Below are positions 1 to 6,743 of a stretch of 8,531 nt of DNA, in pieces. Below the pieces are notes generated by a model. That model searched no databases. It had not been told where the DNA came from and worked only from the letters and a program-made list of their open reading frames with translations. Source of the DNA: Treponema sp. Lineage in GTDB: Bacteria > Spirochaetota > Spirochaetia > Treponematales > Breznakiellaceae. A program made the translations under genes and the position numbers. Location: contig JAITAN010000035.1 of assembly GCA_031284105.1 (NCBI GenBank), positions 1-8,531 of the forward strand. The letters are read 5' to 3'. How positions within the stretch are numbered: position 1 is the first letter of the stretch; each line of letters begins with the position of its first letter.

Positions 1-2546
1 TCTTCCGCGTTCTCTATAAATACAACGGACAGGGCCGCGTGTATATCCTTGTCGAGGTCTTCCCAATCTTCCTTGTTACCGAGCGGAATAAGCGCGGTCT
101 CCATACCGTTCCGTATTGCGGCAAGCACTTTCTCTTTAAGCCCGCCTATGGGAAGCACGCGGCCGGTAAGCGTAAGTTCCCCCGTCATGGTAATGCGCGC
201 CTTAGGCGGCATCTGACACAGGCTCGAAAGCAATGAAGACGCAAGCGTAATGCCGGCCGATGGTCCGTCTTTGGGTATGGCGCCTTCCGGTACATGAATG
301 TGAAAGTCGATTTTAGCCATGTTTTGCTTGAATTTGTACTTGGGCTGTACGCTTCTGATATAAGAAACGGCTATACGTCCGCTTTCCTTCATCACATCGC
401 CGATATTGCCCGTAATGATGAGTTCGCCCGAACCCGCATAACAGATAGTCTCAACCGGCAGAATAGCGCCCCCTGTTTCCGTCCACGCAAGCCCGTAGGA
501 GACGCCGGTATGCGCCTCCTTAAACACCACATCCTCTTTATATTTCCGGCGGTTGAGCAGCGTTTCCAAATCCGCTATCTTGACCGTCTTTTTGAATGTA
601 GAGAGTTTTTTCCCTTTTATGCCCGCAGCGGATAAGCCGTTATCAAGATTAGGTTCACCATCAATGGCGGTATCGGCCGCGGCGCCGCCAAACCCTTTTT
701 CAACCGCATTCCGCGCAAGCCGCCGCGCGCAGCGGGCGATTTCCCGTTCAAGGTTCCGTACGCCGGATTCCATTGTCCAATGCCGGATTATTTCGCGGAT
801 GGTTTCATCTTTGAAGGTGATCTTCGCCTCTTTTAGGCCGTTTTCCGCAAGCTGTTTTGGTACCAAAAATTGCTTCGCAATGGCGAGTTTCTCGGTTTCG
901 CCGTACCCCGGTATATCGATAATCTCCATGCGGTCTAGGAGCGGATACGGTATGGTATGCAGGGAATTCGCCGTAGTGATAAAAAGCACCCTTGAAAGAT
1001 CATACGGTATTTCAAGGTAGTGATCCATGAAAGCCGCGTTCTGTTCAGGATCGAGTACTTCAAGCAACGCGGACGCAGGATCGCCCCGGAAATCACCGGA
1101 CATTTTATCGATCTCATCAAGGAGAAATACGGGGTTGATGCGGCCCGCCTTGTGCATGGATTGAATGATCTTGCCGGGAAGCGCGCCTACATACGTTTTG
1201 CGGTGTCCGCGGATTTCAGCCTCGTCCCGTACGCCGCCCAGGGACATACGTACAAATGTTCTGCCCAGACAACGGGCTATGGATTTACCGAGGCTGGTTT
1301 TACCGGTACCGGGAGGTCCGACAAAACAGAGTATGGGACCTTTTACGGAAGAGTTTGAGGCGGAAAACCGCATCATACCATGCGGTTCAATTTCACGTCC
1401 CGTATCCTTTTTCGCTTTTTCCTCTTTATGCAACAATTTGTGGACGGCTATAAATTCTATGATCCGCTCTTTCGCCTTTTTCATGGCGTAGTGATCCTCG
1501 TTGAGTATCTTCTCCGCATGAACTAGCTCGCCTGCATCATCACTGACTTCTGTCCAGGGAATATCCGCAAGCCACTCAAGGTAGGTGCGGATCACGCCGG
1601 ACTCCGGGGATAAAGGCTGGAGTTTCCGAAGCCGCGACAGTTCCTTACGGGCTTTTGCAAGTACTTCTTCTCCCGGATTTCTGCTTTCTATGGCGTGTTC
1701 CAAATCGGCAAACTCGTCAATAGCCGCATCTTTACCAAGCTCTTTGTTTATTTCTCGTAACTGTTCGCGGAGGATGTATTCGCGGTGGTTCTTCTCCATG
1801 CGGTTTCGGATATTACCGGAAATGTTTTTCTGTATACCGAAAATTTCATTCTCAATTTCAAGCGTTTCAAAGAGCGTCTCAAGGCGCTCCCGCATATCCG
1901 CAATTGACAGAAGCACGGCTTTTTTTTCGGGTTTAAGAGAAACGCTGTTGCAGATGATGTTTGCCATCTGTTCGGCGTGATCGGACTTCTCAACGGCAAG
2001 CAAAGTTTCCGTGTTTATTTTTTTGGTAAATTCCGCATACCGGTTAAAGGACTCCTGAACACTCCGCATAAGCGCTTTTATGCTCACCGCGCGTCCGGTT
2101 TCATCAACACCGGCAGTATCACTCGGCGCGGAACCTCGTATGCCGCCCTCTCCATACCCTGTACCGAGGGGCGACACTTTTACCAGCACTACATCTTGCT
2201 GACGGATGCTTGCGTCAATAAGCGCCCTGTACTCACCCTGCAACACCGCGCGGTAGCTGTTGTCCGGCAGTTTCAGATACTGTACAATGCGGACAACGGT
2301 ACCGGCATGGTACGTCTCACCGGTCTCCTCATTCCTGATGCACGAGGCAAAGAGACGGCGTTCCCGTTTGAGCGCCTCGTCAATAGCGCGTATACCCGCT
2401 TTGTAGGTGATGAAGATAGGCAATACGGTATCAGGAAACAACACTAATTCTCTCATCGGCAGTAAGGGAAACGCCTCCGTTACCGGTGCAGAGTTTTTTA
2501 GACCGGACAAACCGAAGAAAAGCTTTGTCGCGCCCGAAAATTTCAT
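1..2546 (-). CDS. lon: ATP-dependent protease Lon (La), C-terminal end cut by the window edge
   Basis: Cytoplasmic AAA+ serine protease that unfolds and degrades misfolded and regulatory proteins. About 848 codons are visible, uninterrupted by stops. The N-terminal substrate-binding domain begins near residue 27 (FPLLPMRELVLFP). The AAA+ module has Walker A GPPGTGKT at 410-417 and Walker B FLLDEIDKM at 474-482. The protease domain carries the catalytic Ser in PKDGPSAG (S763) and Lys in GGLKEK (K806). Their 43-residue spacing equals E. coli S679-K722, and the 61-residue gap from Walker A Lys to Walker B Asp also matches. By comparison with E. coli only some 20 or more C-terminal residues are missing. 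The ATG overlaps the clpX stop as ATGA with no strong Shine-Dalgarno, which suggests translational coupling. Two stretches look longer or more variable than E. coli Lon: a Gly-rich segment at about 127-152, and a linker at about 618-655 between the AAA+ and protease domains. Identification is secure. Confidence 0.97.
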   Translation of the reverse strand, partial: MKFSGATKLFFGLSGLKNSAPVTEAFPLLPMRELVLFPDTVLPIFITYKAGIRAIDEALKRERRLFASCIRNEETGETYHAGTVVRIVQYLKLPDNSYRAVLQGEYRALIDASIRQQDVVLVKVSPLGTGYGEGGIRGSAPSDTAGVDETGRAVSIKALMRSVQESFNRYAEFTKKINTETLLAVEKSDHAEQMANIICNSVSLKPEKKAVLLSIADMRERLETLFETLEIENEIFGIQKNISGNIRNRMEKNHREYILREQLREINKELGKDAAIDEFADLEHAIESRNPGEEVLAKARKELSRLRKLQPLSPESGVIRTYLEWLADIPWTEVSDDAGELVHAEKILNEDHYAMKKAKERIIEFIAVHKLLHKEEKAKKDTGREIEPHGMMRFSASNSSVKGPILCFVGPPGTGKTSLGKSIARCLGRTFVRMSLGGVRDEAEIRGHRKTYVGALPGKIIQSMHKAGRINPVFLLDEIDKMSGDFRGDPASALLEVLDPEQNAAFMDHYLEIPYDLSRVLFITTANSLHTIPYPLLDRMEIIDIPGYGETEKLAIAKQFLVPKQLAENGLKEAKITFKDETIREIIRHWTMESGVRNLEREIARCARRLARNAVEKGFGGAAADTAIDGEPNLDNGLSAAGIKGKKLSTFKKTVKIADLETLLNRRKYKEDVVFKEAHTGVSYGLAWTETGGAILPVETICYAGSGELIITGNIGDVMKESGRIAVSYIRSVQPKYKFKQNMAKIDFHIHVPEGAIPKDGPSAGITLASSLLSSLCQMPPKARITMTGELTLTGRVLPIGGLKEKVLAAIRNGMETALIPLGNKEDWEDLDKDIHAALSVVFIENAE

Positions 2547-3799
2547 GCGCTTTTCTGAATAGAAATAATCTCAGGCGGCGTTAAATTTTCCACCGTATTC
2601 TTTGTGATAACAACTTTCATATGTTCCCGTCCACGCATTGATGGGATTTCAAACATGATATCCGTCATAAGTTTTTCCACTATAGACCGAATACCGCGCG
2701 CGCCGGTCTTCTGTTTAATGGCGGTACCGGCGATGGCATTGATGGCTTCTTCGGTAAACTCAAGCTGCACGTCATCAAACGCCATAGAAGCCTGATACTG
2801 CTTGACAATGGCGTTTTTCGGCTCAGTAATAATACGTTTCAGGTCATCAAGTTTGAGTTCGTCAAGGCTTACGGTAATCGGAAGCCTTCCGATAAATTCC
2901 GGTATCATGCCGAAATGGATAAGATCATCCGGGTGAAGGGCGTCGTACAGTTTCTTGAGATTTTTTGCCGAACGGTCGGCAATGTCCGCACCGAAACCTA
3001 TAGGGTGCTGCACAATCCGCTGTTCAATGATTTTATCAAGTCCAACGAAAGCCCCTCCACAGATAAAAAGAATGTTCGTGGTGTCAATCCGGAGCATCTC
3101 TTGGTTCGGATGCTTACGCCCCCCCTGCGGCGGCACAGAGGCAACGGTTCCTTCTATTATTTTGAGCAACGCCTGCTGTACGCCTTCACCGGAAACATCC
3201 CGCGTAATGGAGACATTCTCCCCTTTGTGGGCGATCTTGTCGATCTCATCAATGTACACGATGCCCCGTTCGGCCGCCGCTATGTTATTGCCCGCGTTCT
3301 GGATGAGTTTTAACAAAATGTTTTCTACATCCTCGCCAACGTAGCCCGCTTCGGTAAGAGTGGTAGCATCCGCAATGGCATAAGGAACCTTGAGTTTGCG
3401 CGCCAAGGTTTTTGCAAGCAATGTTTTTCCGGTGCCTGTTGGACCTATCAGCAACACGTTGGATTTCTCGATTTCAACATCGCTGGTATCTTTTTTAGGA
3501 TTCGCTATACGCTTATAATGGTTGTATACCGCAACGGACAACGCCTTCTTCGCGCTGTCCTGCCCTATCACAAATTGATCAAGATAATCTTTGATTTCCT
3601 TAGGAGTCGGAATTTCTTCAGTAAACTGCGATGAAGCGCCGCCTGCTTCATCAAAAAGAATCGCGTTACACAATTCTATACATTCATTACAAATATAGAT
3701 GTCGCGCGGACCTGCTATAAGCCGCCGCGACGTATCACCGCTCTTCCCGCAAAAAGAGCAAGTATTTTCTTCCCGTCCGGTACTACGAAGCCTTGCCAT
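2543..3799 (-). CDS. clpX: ATP-dependent Clp protease, ATPase subunit ClpX
   Basis: Hexameric AAA+ unfoldase that recognises tagged substrates and threads them into ClpP. The 418-aa length is normal for the family. The N-terminal C4 zinc-binding domain uses C14, C17, C37 and C40. Walker A is GPTGTGKT (119-126), the pore-1 loop GYVGED (152-157) and Walker B YIDEID (182-187). The RKH pore motif lies at 228-230, the arginine finger in FIGRLP is R305, and sensor II in GARG is R368. The IGF loop that docks on ClpP is present (I267-G268-F269), so this ATPase should partner the adjacent ClpP. The start is supported by AAGGGAG a few bases upstream, inside the end of clpP, and the two genes overlap by 17 nt. 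The stop overlaps the lon start. Transcription is probably from the promoter ahead of tig. No anomalies seen. Confidence 0.98.
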   Translation of the reverse strand: MARLRSTGREENTCSFCGKSGDTSRRLIAGPRDIYICNECIELCNAILFDEAGGASSQFTEEIPTPKEIKDYLDQFVIGQDSAKKALSVAVYNHYKRIANPKKDTSDVEIEKSNVLLIGPTGTGKTLLAKTLARKLKVPYAIADATTLTEAGYVGEDVENILLKLIQNAGNNIAAAERGIVYIDEIDKIAHKGENVSITRDVSGEGVQQALLKIIEGTVASVPPQGGRKHPNQEMLRIDTTNILFICGGAFVGLDKIIEQRIVQHPIGFGADIADRSAKNLKKLYDALHPDDLIHFGMIPEFIGRLPITVSLDELKLDDLKRIITEPKNAIVKQYQASMAFDDVQLEFTEEAINAIAGTAIKQKTGARGIRSIVEKLMTDIMFEIPSMRGREHMKVVITKNTVENLTPPEIISIQKSA

Positions 3800-4397
3800 T
3801 TTTCTCCCTTCTCAAGATAGAATCCGCTATGCCGTAAGCGACCGCGTCATCTGCCGACATATAGAAATCCCGCTCCATATCCGAGGCAACTTTTTCGATG
3901 TTTTCCCCGGTATGCCGCGCAAAAATATCAATAGTCATTTTCTTCAGCCTAATTATCTCTTTTGACTGAATCCCAATATCTAAAGCCTGCCCTTGTACGC
4001 CGCCCCACGGCTGGTGAATCAGTACCCGTGAAGAAGGCAGCGCCATACGCTTGCCCTTGGCGCCGGCAGTCAGGATAAGCGCCGCCATGCTTGCCGCCTG
4101 CCCCATACAAATGGTCTGCACATCGCTTTTTACATACTGCATGGTATCATAGATGGCTAATCCGGCGGTTACGGAACCGCCCGGCGAATTGATGTACAGA
4201 TTAATATCCTTTTCGGTATCCTGCCCGTCCAAAAACAGAAGCTGCGCCACCACCAAATCCGCGGAAAGATCGGTAATTTCACCGTCGAGAAACACAATCC
4301 TATCTTTAAGCAGCCGCGAGTAAATATCGTAAGAGCGTTCACCCATCCCCGTTTGTTCAACAACAATGGGGACGAGACTATTCATTTGTTCGTACAT
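3783..4397 (-). CDS. clpP: ATP-dependent Clp protease, proteolytic subunit ClpP
   Basis: Serine peptidase that forms the double-heptamer chamber degrading polypeptides delivered by ClpX. The length is 204 aa. The catalytic triad is visible as S103 in GQAASMAA, H128 in RVLIHQP and D177 in ERDFYMSADDA. The spacings of 25 and 49 residues are the same as for S97, H122 and D171 of mature E. coli ClpP. The oligomerisation and oxyanion segment INSPGGSVTAGL is at 70-81. The N-terminus MYEQMNSLVPIVVEQTGMGERSYDIYSRLL is the usual ClpP head, probably with a short processed propeptide. The first ATG is preferred over the in-frame ATG at codon 5 because AAAGGA, inside the end of tig, sits 6 nt before it. 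The gene lies 3 nt after tig and overlaps clpX, as expected for an operon. Confidence 0.98.
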   Translation of the reverse strand: MYEQMNSLVPIVVEQTGMGERSYDIYSRLLKDRIVFLDGEITDLSADLVVAQLLFLDGQDTEKDINLYINSPGGSVTAGLAIYDTMQYVKSDVQTICMGQAASMAALILTAGAKGKRMALPSSRVLIHQPWGGVQGQALDIGIQSKEIIRLKKMTIDIFARHTGENIEKVASDMERDFYMSADDAVAYGIADSILRREKNGKAS

Positions 4398-4400
4398 CGA

Positions 4401-5771
4401 TTATCCTTTATTTTCCAATATTTCAAGAAAGTCTTTCTTGCTACTCGCTTTGACGGTATTTTCCGCCATCAGGAGCGTAAACAGTTTACTTTCTTTAATA
4501 TCCGCCTCAAGATAGGACTTCATATTCTCTTGTTCGTAGATTTTTTTGATTTCATCAAGACTCTCTCCTCGATGTTTTGACTGATGTTCAAGTTCCTTCT
4601 CAAAATCATCTTCCGTTACTTCAATATTCAAATCCTTCATCAGCGTTTCAATGATAAGCCGTGAGTGGATCGTCCTCGTTGCTTCCGGTCTCCAGAGTTC
4701 TTCAAACCCCTCAAGTCCCTTTTCAGATTTCGCAATAGTCTCCTTGATCGAATCAACGGGCATATTTACCTGAAGGGCGAATTGCCGCCACTGAGCATCA
4801 AGCTGCATACGAATCATGGATTCGGGAATATCAACGGGCGTATTCTCCATTATTTTTTTCAACAATATGTCTACCTTGACATCTTTCAACCGGTGTTCAA
4901 GGTCATGCTCAAGCCGCCCTCTGATGTTGCTCTTGAGCTCGTCTAACGTCTTGAATTTTTCATCAACATCCTGTGCCAACTCATCATCCAGAACGGGCAA
5001 GTCTTTTTCTTTTAGTCCGGTAAGCGTAACGCGGATCTTCTTGGTTTTTCCAGCTAACTCCCTATTTTCAAAATCTTCCGCATAGGTTTTTTCAATATCC
5101 TTAGTCTCACCTTTTCTCAAACCGATAAGCTCATCATCAAATTTGAACATATTGTGCCCGCTCCCAATGGTAAACACGAAGTCCTCACGCTTCGATCCTT
5201 GCTCGATCTCGCCTTCGGCAGTCAATTCGCAGTAGTTTACCGTAGCCACATCGCCCCTTGCAGCTGGAGCGCCATCGGCTTTATCACGAACAACGGCATT
5301 CCGCTCCCGTACATCTTCCAGTTCGCGGCTAACATCTTCATCTGTAATGCAGACATCAGGCACCTCAATTTCAAAGCCCTTGTACTGCCCTATTGTAATT
5401 TTCGGGAACGCATCGTAGATTACGGTAAAGGTGTAATCTTCGTCAAATTTCAAAGCGGAAGGCTTTCCGTCAAGCGTGGGCGGCGAATAGGCAAGCGGCA
5501 TATCCTCTTTAAGGAAGGTCTTATCCTGAAAAACGGTCTCTATCGCTTGTTCAATAATATGCCCGGTGATATCGCTTATAAGCGTGTCCCCGAACTTGCG
5601 TTCAATCACATTCTTCGGGACTTTCCCTTTTCTGAAACCCGGAATTTGAATGTCTTTACTAAAATTATTCAACATAGTATCATATTCTAATTTAACGTCA
5701 TCTTTCCCTATAGAAACAACTAGTTTTATCCGGGAATGCTCAAGATGGGTAATTTCTTTTGATATGGTCAC
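4401..5771 (-). CDS. tig: Trigger factor, ribosome-associated chaperone and peptidyl-prolyl isomerase
   Basis: Binds near the ribosomal exit tunnel and shields or folds nascent chains. The 456-aa protein is slightly longer than the 432-aa E. coli protein. The N-terminal ribosome-binding domain has the signature IPGFRKGKVP (GFRKGK at 45-50, equivalent to E. coli 43-48). An FKBP-type isomerase domain spans roughly 170-252, including GDVATVNY, FTIGSG and ELIGLRKGE. The remainder is a charged, helical C-terminal chaperone domain. The start codon is GTG, chosen because AAGAGG lies 6 nt upstream and the family N-terminus (ISKEI...LEHSRIKLVV) begins there. It is the first gene of the tig-clpP-clpX-lon operon, behind a good promoter and a palindrome-containing leader of about 70 nt. 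No defects seen. Confidence 0.97.
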   Translation of the reverse strand: MTISKEITHLEHSRIKLVVSIGKDDVKLEYDTMLNNFSKDIQIPGFRKGKVPKNVIERKFGDTLISDITGHIIEQAIETVFQDKTFLKEDMPLAYSPPTLDGKPSALKFDEDYTFTVIYDAFPKITIGQYKGFEIEVPDVCITDEDVSRELEDVRERNAVVRDKADGAPAARGDVATVNYCELTAEGEIEQGSKREDFVFTIGSGHNMFKFDDELIGLRKGETKDIEKTYAEDFENRELAGKTKKIRVTLTGLKEKDLPVLDDELAQDVDEKFKTLDELKSNIRGRLEHDLEHRLKDVKVDILLKKIMENTPVDIPESMIRMQLDAQWRQFALQVNMPVDSIKETIAKSEKGLEGFEELWRPEATRTIHSRLIIETLMKDLNIEVTEDDFEKELEHQSKHRGESLDEIKKIYEQENMKSYLEADIKESKLFTLLMAENTVKASSKKDFLEILENKG

Positions 5772-5808
5772 GGCTTTCCTCTTGCATATAAAATTTTAGA
5801 CATGCGTC

Positions 5809-5832
5809 TTTCAAACATCCTGATGTTTGAAA
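5809..5832. promoter_or_regulatory. Perfect 24-bp palindrome in the tig leader, candidate operator
   Basis: Seen directly: the 11-bp arm TTTCAAACATC, a 2-base centre (CT), then its exact reverse complement. On the minus strand it begins about 15 bp past the -10 box, so it occupies roughly +9 to +32 of the tig transcript. The tiny centre makes a simple RNA hairpin strained, although the inner pairs could open into a loop. No U-run follows, so it is not an intrinsic terminator. A dimeric repressor site is the simplest reading. It is not a CIRCE element (TTAGCACTC arms) and not a CtsR direct repeat. The cognate regulator is unknown. Confidence 0.55.
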
Positions 5833-5846
5833 AAACATTAAAAATT

Positions 5847-5875
5847 AGTATACATAATTTTGAAAAGAAAGTCAA
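5847..5875 (-). promoter_or_regulatory. Sigma-70 type promoter of the tig-clpP-clpX-lon operon
   Basis: On the minus strand, -35 TTGACT (5875-5870) and -10 TATACT (5852-5847) are separated by exactly 17 bp of AT-rich sequence. Each hexamer differs from consensus at one base. Transcription would start near 5840, leaving a leader of about 70 nt before the tig GTG. No other promoter this good is seen ahead of tig. Confidence 0.8.
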
Positions 5876-5881
5876 TAGCCG

Positions 5882-6301
5882 GTGGAGAGACGTCGAAAAA
5901 GTAATCGAAAGGAGAGATTTGAGACATTAGGAATCGGATGCCGGCATGGGATTACCCATGAACGAACAAAAAGCGGTAACGCGGGAAATAGAAAAAGCAT
6001 CAAAAACGCCGCGAACGAGCAGCCCCCGGGCGGTTCCAAGGTACTTGAATCGACAACCATGATTCGAGGGATAACGAGCGAGATACAGGCGAGTTCAAAA
6101 GATATGCCGGAGGGAAGCCGTGCCGTGCGAGAGGAAATGGGCCGGTTACGCGCTATTTCCGAAACGGCATCCGAGTGCGGCATAGAGGATACGGCTTCAA
6201 AGACGAAGCGCAAAACCGGCGAATCCGCGCAGGCGCTTGATGCAAACGGCGGAAACATCAAGTCTGTGGATCAACGGCTGCGCGGATTCAAGACAAGTTA
6301 A
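5882..6301 (+). pseudogene. Decayed 3'-end remnant of a methyl-accepting chemotaxis protein gene
   Basis: From about 5989 to the stop at 6299-6301 this frame encodes a copy of the last ~100 residues of the intact chemoreceptor downstream. Shared blocks include NEQ, SKVLEST, EMGRLRAISET, TKRK, LDAN and the terminal FKTS. A hand alignment gives about 59 identities in 103 positions, with a two-codon gap and a one-residue offset. A 14-bp DNA block (AGGAAATGGGCCGG, 6132-6145) is identical to 7978-7991. The membrane, HAMP and hairpin-tip regions are absent. The copied helix contains Pro and Gly substitutions (MPEGS, ANGGN) that would damage a coiled coil. The open frame can be extended upstream to a GTG at 5882, but the first ~35 codons resemble nothing and no Shine-Dalgarno precedes that start. 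Most likely a non-functional duplication remnant; a silent recombination donor is a less likely alternative. Confidence 0.7.
5938..5960. repeat. Two overlapping small palindromes
   Basis: ATGCCGGCAT (5938-5947) is a perfect 10-bp palindrome. It overlaps CATGGG-ATTA-CCCATG (5945-5960), a 6-bp stem with a 4-base loop. Both lie just upstream of the point where similarity to the chemoreceptor begins, so they may mark an old rearrangement junction. No U-run follows and no function can be assigned. Confidence 0.4.
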
Positions 6302-6329
6302 AACAGGGCATGGCAACAGGGGTTTGTTC

Positions 6330-6354
6330 CGCTGAGAACGCCGGTTCACCAGCG
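6330..6354 (+). repeat. Inverted repeat able to form an interrupted hairpin
   Basis: CGCTG (6330-6334) pairs with CAGCG (6350-6354), and inside it GAAC (6336-6339) pairs with GTTC (6344-6347) around a GCCG loop, with a 1 x 2 internal bulge. It lies about 30 nt after the stop of the receptor remnant but has no following U-run, so a classical terminator is unlikely. Confidence 0.4.
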
Positions 6355-6413
6355 TCGCCAAAGTCTTAACAACGCTCAAATCAACCAATTATCAACAGCG
6401 GTATTCTTGATTC

Positions 6414-6450
6414 GTAGCGGGAGCTGCTATCCCGCTGCAAACTCGTTTGC
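6414..6450 (+). repeat. Two adjacent stem-loops
   Basis: AGCGGGA (6416-6422) pairs perfectly with TCCCGCT (6430-6436) around a 7-base loop. The stem can extend by a G-U and a G-C pair to 6414-6438. Immediately after it, GCAAAC (6437-6442) and GTTTGC (6445-6450) form a second perfect dyad with a 2-base centre. This is the densest secondary structure in the interval. No U-run is present. Confidence 0.45.
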
Positions 6451-6603
6451 GCATCAGGGCGGGGAGGTTCATTTTTCCAAGGGCGGGAACCGGAAGACTC
6501 GCGCCGGCGTGTTTCAGCAGGCGCACGGTATTCGATCATTCTTCGATGCGGTCTCAAACGGCTCGATCCACTCGGATCAAAGACCTTGAGCGCAACGGAG
6601 CGA

Positions 6604-6617
6604 ACAAGTTAAAACGT
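6604..6617 (+). repeat. Repeat of the chemoreceptor gene terminus
   Basis: ACAAGTTAAAAC at 6604-6615 is identical to the stop-codon region of the receptor remnant (6293-6304). AGTTAAAACGT at 6607-6617 is identical to the stop region of the intact receptor (8148-8158). Upstream, GGATCAA followed by TG-GCG-like sequence (from about 6575) loosely resembles the remnant's final codons. This may be the trace of a third receptor 3' end, but the match is short and could be partly chance. Confidence 0.35.
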
Positions 6618-6635
6618 AAATATTTTTCCATAACA

Positions 6636-6652
6636 AAACATGAGACATGTTT
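6636..6652. promoter_or_regulatory. Dyad just upstream of the chemoreceptor promoter, candidate operator or activator site
   Basis: AAACATG-AGA-CATGTTT is a perfect 7-bp inverted repeat with a 3-base centre, ending 10 bp before the -35 box. Its half-site resembles that of the tig leader palindrome (AAACATC-CT-GATGTTT), with a centre one base longer. No U-run follows, so it is not a terminator. A regulatory role is inferred from position only. Confidence 0.4.
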
Positions 6653-6662
6653 CTAAACCATA

Positions 6663-6691
6663 TTGACAATATTCAAAACCTATCTCATACT
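6663..6691 (+). promoter_or_regulatory. Sigma-70 type promoter of the chemoreceptor gene
   Basis: A perfect -35 TTGACA (6663-6668) is followed after 17 bp by CATACT (6686-6691), a four-of-six match to the -10 consensus. The surroundings are AT-rich. Transcription would start near 6698, giving a leader of about 45 nt that ends with the AAAGGAG ribosome-binding site. Confidence 0.6.
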
Positions 6692-6743
6692 TTTACATAT
6701 TAAACTTTATTAAAAAGCAACAAAAAAGAAAGGAGAAAAGTGT

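Larger units (their letters stand above)
6302..6635. other. Non-coding interval rich in hairpins; no gene recognised
   Basis: Short open frames exist on both strands (for example plus 6407-6589, plus 6447-6656 and minus 6197-6388). None has a Shine-Dalgarno or a recognisable protein. The stretch holds several inverted repeats (entered separately), plus GGTTC (6466-6470) pairing with GAACC (6487-6491) and two copies of AGGGCGGG. It is visibly more GC-rich than the AT-rich promoter region that follows. It could be a dispersed non-coding repeat, an untranslated structured RNA, or the eroded body of a former gene. I cannot choose between these from one window. Confidence 0.5.

Noticed and set aside
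553..2447. Several plus-strand open frames of 100-156 codons
   Set aside because: All lie opposite lon, whose reading frame is continuous through Walker A, Walker B and the Ser-Lys dyad.
2915..3344. Plus-strand open frames of about 130 codons opposite clpX
   Set aside because: Shadows of the clpX coding strand; the clpX zinc finger, Walker and IGF motifs fix the true strand.
5154..5690. 178-codon plus-strand open frame
   Set aside because: It is antisense to tig, which has unmistakable family motifs, and it has no recognisable product.
5809..5832. Reading the tig leader palindrome as an intrinsic terminator
   Set aside because: The stem is AT-rich with a 2-base centre and no U-run on the outgoing side; it lies between a strong promoter and its gene.
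5903..5930. AAAGGAG at 5908-5914 as the surviving 5' end of the receptor remnant
   Set aside because: It resembles the intact receptor's ribosome-binding site, but no start codon follows at proper spacing and the similarity is too short to separate from chance.
5872..6261. 129-codon minus-strand open frame overlapping the tig promoter
   Set aside because: It is antisense to the receptor remnant, covers the tig -35 region, and its sequence resembles no protein.
6414..6450. Integron attachment site or CRISPR-like repeat
   Set aside because: Only two unlike stem-loops, with no regular repeat-spacer pattern and no integrase or cas gene nearby.
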